Assembly (NCBI RefSeq): GCF_000759345.1
Contig: NZ_JPZL01000001.1
Span: 1,364,001 to 1,428,000 of the forward strand
Source: Litchfieldella xinjiangensis
Lineage (GTDB): Bacteria > Pseudomonadota > Gammaproteobacteria > Pseudomonadales > Halomonadaceae
Length of the DNA: 64,000 bases
Reading direction: 5' to 3'
Below are positions 60,234 through 64,000 of this stretch, piece after piece (the first letter of the stretch is position 1; the number at the start of each line of letters is the position of its first letter). The notes below the pieces were generated by a model, which was not told the DNA's origin, ran no database searches, and worked only from the letters and a program-made list of their open reading frames with translations. Both the position numbers and the translations under genes were made by a program.

Positions 60234-60328
60234 TTGGGTACCCTAGGAATTCTCGTCGCCCTGGTGGCGCTGATCGTGCTGGCCTACAAGGGCATCGGCG
60301 TCCTGATAACGCCATTGGCCTCAAGCGT
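60234..60328 (+). pseudogene. Remnant of a permease gene (N-terminal fragment, GntP-like)
   Basis: Just after the patatin gene, AGGAG and a TTG start a frame beginning MGTLGILVALVALIVLAYKG and then a second hydrophobic run (VLITPLASSVL). This looks like the first transmembrane segments of a GntP-type carboxylate permease, which commonly follows this patatin gene. Past about residue 33 the frame becomes Arg/Pro/Gln-rich and lies antisense to the BFN-PDZ gene, so homology ends near 60328. The likely reading is a deletion that removed the rest of the permease. The GntP link is from pattern memory and needs a search. Confidence 0.5.
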
Positions 60329-61199
60329 CCTGGGCCGGCGAGCGCAACCCGGGCGGCATGCGCTGGCTTGGCCGTGGCGACGGCACATCGGTCGAGATAT
60401 CGAGTTCGTGGGTGTTGCCTCCCTGCCAATAACGCAACCGCACATCCTCGTCTCGCGGGGTCTTTCGAACGGTGTCGAGAAAATCCATCGGTGTCTCGGG
60501 GGGCTTGCCATTCACCGCCAGCAGCAAGGCACCCGGCTCCAGCCCCGCTTGCCTGGCCGGGCCGGATACGCCACTCACCAGTAACCCCGGCCGGTTCGGT
60601 AGAGCCAGCGCCTCGCGGAGTTCATCGTCGAGTGCAGTCACGGTGACGCCGACTGCCGTGACCACCTGGTCGTCCATGCCGCGGTATTCGATATAGCGGG
60701 AGGCGGCCATCACCTTCGGCGATACGTGAATGGTGGCACGGCCGTACAGGGCCAGGGCGATGGCGTCGCTCGGCCGGCTATCGATGTAGAGTGGCGTATC
60801 GCGCCCATCCATGTGCAGTTCCAGCATGCCCAGGAACGTCCCGCCCAACAGGTCGTCGATGTAGACCCGTTCCAGACGAGCGTCCATGTCTCGCAGCATC
60901 GTGCTGACGAGTTCATGGGTCATGGGGCGATAGGGGCGATCCCCCCGCAGCCCCCGCAAGATGGCAGTGGCTTCGACCGGCCCGACGAAGATCGGGATGA
61001 CCGCCCGCTCCCCCGGCTCGCGTAGCAGGACCACGGGCGGCCCCGATGGCCCCGTAACCGCCACCGATGCGATCTCCACCTCGGCCATGTCCTCGAGCGG
61101 GACCGCAAGCTCGCGGGCGGAGGCGGTAGCGATACAATGAAGAATCAAGAGACAAGCTAGCAAACAGGCACGTATGCGGGAGCGAATGATAGGGGTCAT
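60321..61199 (-). CDS. Exported BFN (DUF151 bifunctional nuclease-like) - PDZ fusion protein
   Basis: A 292-aa protein. A signal peptide (1-28, ending in ATASA) is followed by a BFN/DUF151 domain at about 40-165 with PIFVGPVEATAI and YIDSRPSDAIALALYG. The DSRPSDAIALA stretch is the hallmark of the bifunctional nuclease family. A PDZ domain at about 190-275 has GLLVSGVSGPARQAGLEPGALLLAVNG. The ATG at 61199 lies behind GAGGAGG. BFN proteins described in bacteria and plants are mostly intracellular, so an exported form with PDZ points to a periplasmic role, perhaps as a protease partner or scaffold. Its 3' end meets the permease remnant, so the C-terminus may have been altered by the same event. 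Confidence 0.85.
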   Translation of the reverse strand: MTPIIRSRIRACLLACLLILHCIATASARELAVPLEDMAEVEIASVAVTGPSGPPVVLLREPGERAVIPIFVGPVEATAILRGLRGDRPYRPMTHELVSTMLRDMDARLERVYIDDLLGGTFLGMLELHMDGRDTPLYIDSRPSDAIALALYGRATIHVSPKVMAASRYIEYRGMDDQVVTAVGVTVTALDDELREALALPNRPGLLVSGVSGPARQAGLEPGALLLAVNGKPPETPMDFLDTVRKTPRDEDVRLRYWQGGNTHELDISTDVPSPRPSQRMPPGLRSPAQDA

Positions 61200-61272
61200 A
61201 TCCTCCTCGTCGGGGAAGCATGCTGCCATCGCTTACCAGCATGGCATCGATGGCCGAGGGCTGCCATCGAGA

Positions 61273-61881
61273 TCAACCGCCCAGGGGAGCCAGTAGCTCC
61301 CCAATGAAGCGCGGTCCCAGCCGCGGCTCGAGCCATAGCATGAAGCCGACCCCCCAGGCGCCGCCCCACAGGTGGGCGCTATGATTGATCGTCCCCCCGC
61401 CCCGACGATCCGCCCATACCGAGTACGCCACATAGACCACCGCGAAGACGATGGCCGGCACCGGCAGGAAGAACACGTAAAGCATCGACCACGGTTGCAG
61501 CAGGATGTAGGCGAACAGCACGGCAGCCACCGCCCCCGAGGCGCCCAGGCTACGATAACGGGCATCGCCTCGATGACGCAGATGAGTCGGCAGAATCGCC
61601 ACCAGGATGCCGACAAGATAGAACAGCACGAAGCCCGTGCTGCCGATCCGCGGGGTCAGGACCTGCTCCATGACCGCCCCGAAGAAATACAGCGTGACCA
61701 TATTGAACAGCAGGTGAGCCCCGTCGGCATGTATGACGCCGTGACTGAGCAGACGCCACCACTGTCCCCGTGACACACCGGGCGGCCAGTAGATCAGCGC
61801 ATCGAAGAGCGCACGCGAGCGCCAGGCCACGATCGATATCACCACGGTGAGCGCGATCAGTGCAAAGGTGACGATAGGCAT
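61273..61881 (-). CDS. Rhomboid-family intramembrane serine protease
   Basis: A 202-aa, six-helix rhomboid. The catalytic serine is S115 in GASGAV and the histidine H170 in INHSAHLWGG; the HLLFNM segment (about 56-61) and the WR motif (WWRLLSHG, 41-48) match the family. It cleaves membrane proteins within the bilayer; the substrate is unknown. It is 73 bp upstream of the BFN-PDZ gene on the same strand, and the two may be co-transcribed. Confidence 0.93.
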   Translation of the reverse strand: MPIVTFALIALTVVISIVAWRSRALFDALIYWPPGVSRGQWWRLLSHGVIHADGAHLLFNMVTLYFFGAVMEQVLTPRIGSTGFVLFYLVGILVAILPTHLRHRGDARYRSLGASGAVAAVLFAYILLQPWSMLYVFFLPVPAIVFAVVYVAYSVWADRRGGGTINHSAHLWGGAWGVGFMLWLEPRLGPRFIGELLAPLGG

Positions 61882-61903
61882 GCTGTCTCCTGGTTGCGAT
61901 ATA

Positions 61904-63133
61904 TCAGGCGGCGCTCGCCGCCTTGGGAATGGCGATGGCCGGCGTTTCGCGAATCGGCCAATGAAGCCCCATGGTAATCAGGCTGAGCACCACCCCGGCC
62001 CACCATACGACGTCATAGGTGCCCGTGGTCTCGTACAGGTAGCCGCCCAGCCACACGCCCGTAAAGCTGCCGACCTGATGACTCAGGAATACCACACCAT
62101 ACAGTGTTGCCATGTAGCGCGTGCCGAACATGGTCGCCACCAGCCCCGAGGTGGGAGGCACTGTCGCCAGCCACAGGAAGCCCATCACACAGCTGAACAG
62201 CATCACCGAGGTCAGCGTCATCGGCAGCAGCATGAACAGCGCAATCGCCACGGCACGTCCGGCATAGATGCCAATCAGCACCAGACGCTTGGAGACCTTG
62301 CCCGAGATCACCCCGGCCGTGAAGGCGCCGACCACGTTGCACAAGCCGATCAGGCTGATCGACCAGGCACCGACGCTGGCATCGAAACCGGCATCGACCA
62401 GGAAAGCCGGCATGTGCACGGTAATGAAGGCGAGATGGAAGCCACACACGAAGAAGCCGGCCGTCAGCAGCCAGTAGGAAGCATGGCCCCGCGCCAGCTT
62501 GAGCGTTTCGGCAAAGGCCCCCGGAGAGGCGATCCGGGCGGCCCCGTCGGGTCCCTTGTCGGAAACGGCCAGCGGCATGGCCAGCAGGGCCATGGTCAGG
62601 CTCATCAACGCCATGGCATTGAGCGCCCCGCTCCAGCCCAGCCAGTCGATCAGCCCCTGAGCGACCGGAGCCAACAGGAACTGGCCCATCGAGCCGGCTG
62701 CCGTTCCAATGCCCAGCACCCACTGGCGCTGCGTCTCGTCCACCGCGCGTGCCATGGCCGGCAACACGATGCCGAACGCCGTGCCCGCCACCCCGGCACC
62801 GACCAGCAGCCCGGCGCCACCATTCAATATCCAGATCTGGTCGACGTCGGCCGTGAGCCACAACCCAAGAGCATACAGCGCTGCACCGGCGATCACGACG
62901 CGCACCGTACCGAAGCGATCGGCCAGCCCCCCGGCCAGCACGGCAATCAGGCCCCAGCTCAGGTTCTGTATAGCCAGGGCCAGACCGATGACGTCACGCC
63001 CCCAGCCATTGGCTTCATTGAGCGGCTGAACGAATAGCCCGAAGCTGGACCTCAGCCCAAACGACAGCATCAACAGCAACGAGCCACACAGGATCAACCA
63101 CCAGGTGGCGGCAGGCAGACGAGCGGAACGCAT
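61904..63133 (-). CDS. Major facilitator superfamily transporter
   Basis: A 409-aa protein with 12 hydrophobic helices. The MFS loop 2-3 signature appears as GGLADRFGTVRVV and its second-half counterpart as GVISGKVSKRLVL. The N-terminus has LSFGLRSSFGLFVQPL, a pattern common in monocarboxylate/oxalate:formate-antiporter-like MFS proteins. The ATG at 63133 has GGAG nine bases upstream; a longer frame to 63196 adds residues without membrane character. The substrate is unknown. It is followed by the rhomboid gene after 22 bp, possibly in one transcript. Confidence 0.9.
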   Translation of the reverse strand: MRSARLPAATWWLILCGSLLLMLSFGLRSSFGLFVQPLNEANGWGRDVIGLALAIQNLSWGLIAVLAGGLADRFGTVRVVIAGAALYALGLWLTADVDQIWILNGGAGLLVGAGVAGTAFGIVLPAMARAVDETQRQWVLGIGTAAGSMGQFLLAPVAQGLIDWLGWSGALNAMALMSLTMALLAMPLAVSDKGPDGAARIASPGAFAETLKLARGHASYWLLTAGFFVCGFHLAFITVHMPAFLVDAGFDASVGAWSISLIGLCNVVGAFTAGVISGKVSKRLVLIGIYAGRAVAIALFMLLPMTLTSVMLFSCVMGFLWLATVPPTSGLVATMFGTRYMATLYGVVFLSHQVGSFTGVWLGGYLYETTGTYDVVWWAGVVLSLITMGLHWPIRETPAIAIPKAASAA

Positions 63134-63295
63134 GACGGCTTCTCCAAGGGGTGAGCGAGGACAATATCGTACGCTTGCGAAGGATCGTTTTAGCACGTTC
63201 CCCGCGTCCCCGGAATGACCGCGCCGCTGCTATCAACGAGCGACGCCGCCATCAACGAATGCCGACGGCGGCGTCCCGGCGGTGATGACCGGGGT

Positions 63296-64000
63296 CTAGA
63301 ATTCCAGGCAGATCTTGCCGAAGTGCCGCCCGGCTTCCTCATGGCGGAAGGCGTCGGCGATCTCGTCAAGCCCGAAGGTGCTATCGATGACCGGCCGCAA
63401 CCCGGTGGACTCCAGACCGCGCACCATTTCCTGCTGATGAGTGCGGCTGCCGACGATCAAGCCCTGGAGCCGGGCCTGCTTGGCCATCAGCTTGGCGGTG
63501 GGGATGTCACCGCCACGCCCGGTCAGCACGCCAATCAACGAAATGTGGCCGCCAATGCGTACGGCATCGATGGATTGCGGCAACGTACCCGGTCCACCGA
63601 CCTCGATGATGTGATCGACGCCGCGCCCGCCGGTGAGAGCCTTGACCCGCTTGCCCCATTCCGGCTCGGTCTTGTAGTTCAGGGTCTCGTCGGCGCCGAG
63701 TTGCTTGAGCTTCTCGATCTTTTCGTCGGAGGACGACGTGGCAATGACATGCGCGCCCATTGCCTTGGCCAGTTGGACCGCAAAGATCGAGACGCCGCCA
63801 GTGCCCAGTGCCAGCACGCTCTCGCCAGCCTTGAGATTGCCATCGACGACCAGGGCCCGCCAGGCGGTGAGCCCCGCCGTGGTCAGGGTGGCCGCCTCGG
63901 CGTGGCTGTAGCCTTTGGGCGCGTGGGTGAACCAGGTCGCGGGCCGTACCACCTGCTCGCGCGCGTAGCCATCGAGTCCATCGCCGGGCGTGGTCTTGAA
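63296..64000 (-). CDS. Zinc-type alcohol dehydrogenase family oxidoreductase (5' end outside the window)
   Basis: The frame is open to the end of the window, so only the C-terminal 234 residues or so are seen, beginning FKTTPGDGLDGYAREQ. The NAD(P)-binding Rossmann fold shows LALGTGGVSIFAVQLAKAMGA, and the rest (IIEVGGPGTLPQSIDA, GRHFGKICLEF) is typical of the MDR superfamily, in a quinone-reductase/Adh-like group. The zinc ligands, if present, lie upstream of the window, so zinc dependence and substrate cannot be judged. Confidence 0.88.
   Translation of the reverse strand, partial: FKTTPGDGLDGYAREQVVRPATWFTHAPKGYSHAEAATLTTAGLTAWRALVVDGNLKAGESVLALGTGGVSIFAVQLAKAMGAHVIATSSSDEKIEKLKQLGADETLNYKTEPEWGKRVKALTGGRGVDHIIEVGGPGTLPQSIDAVRIGGHISLIGVLTGRGGDIPTAKLMAKQARLQGLIVGSRTHQQEMVRGLESTGLRPVIDSTFGLDEIADAFRHEEAGRHFGKICLEF

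Noticed and set aside
61847-63037. 396-codon open frame opposite the MFS transporter gene
   Set aside because: Composition is dominated by His, Gln, Arg and Gly with no domain, and the other strand encodes a clear 12-helix MFS protein.

Overview
The window is about 62-65% G+C by eye, densely packed, and looks like ordinary chromosome of a halophilic gammaproteobacterium. Gene content and order (dapA-bamC-MBL-purC, ampD/nadC, scpA-scpB-rluB, three-lipoyl aceF, PlsB, UPF0149, CrbS/CrbR with acs) and the acidic linkers point to Halomonadaceae (Halomonas or Chromohalobacter type). This is inference from protein likeness; there is no rRNA here to confirm it. I found no insertion sequence, prophage, integrase or CRISPR array.

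Layout. 1-2.2 kb: the 3' end of a shortened hemN, an Fnr/Anr regulator with a candidate self-binding site, and ttcA. 2.3-12.3 kb: a DEDDh exonuclease, a cNMP/CBS/DUF294 protein, a long AT-richer intergenic region, a two-subunit Na+/solute symporter (DUF4212 plus VC_2705 family), a two-TM protein of unknown function and the giant symporter-fused hybrid kinase CrbS. 12.3-13 kb: its convergent LuxR-type response regulator CrbR. 13.3-18.7 kb: a hemerythrin and a non-homologous end-joining cluster (ligD, a 67-aa eight-cysteine protein, two different ku genes). 18.8-20.7 kb: acs. Symporter, CrbS/CrbR and acs together form an acetate uptake-activation-sensing set, with the DNA repair cluster lying inside it.

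20.9-28.1 kb: sprT, UPF0149, clsB, plsB, rsmJ, tsaB and adk. 28.4-33.2 kb: aceF and aceE, read leftward, with two similar near-palindromes upstream of aceE. 33.6-43.5 kb: ampD/nadC, a GNAT enzyme, trmO, purC, an MBL nuclease, bamC, dapA, bcp, an AI-2E family permease, a TusA-like protein and bepA. 43.55 kb: a 24-codon membrane microprotein gene with strong translation and termination signals. 43.7-48 kb: nadA, two identical tRNA-Lys(TTT) genes with a promoter and terminator, rluB, scpB and scpA. 48.1-56.1 kb: radD translationally coupled to purL, then mltF and tadA. 56.2-64 kb: tesB, a TauE/SafE permease, azlC-azlD, a patatin-like hydrolase, an apparent permease-gene remnant, an exported BFN-PDZ protein, a rhomboid protease, an MFS transporter and a zinc-type alcohol dehydrogenase cut by the window edge.

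Most of the window is housekeeping. The items most worth a second look are the eight-cysteine protein and paired Ku proteins in the end-joining operon, the BFN-PDZ fusion, the 24-aa microprotein, the EF-hand-like loop in the symporter, the gene remnant after the patatin gene, and several unexplained palindromes (upstream of acs, upstream of aceE, downstream of rluB). Start sites were chosen by ribosome-binding sites and family N-termini; promoter and terminator calls are by eye.
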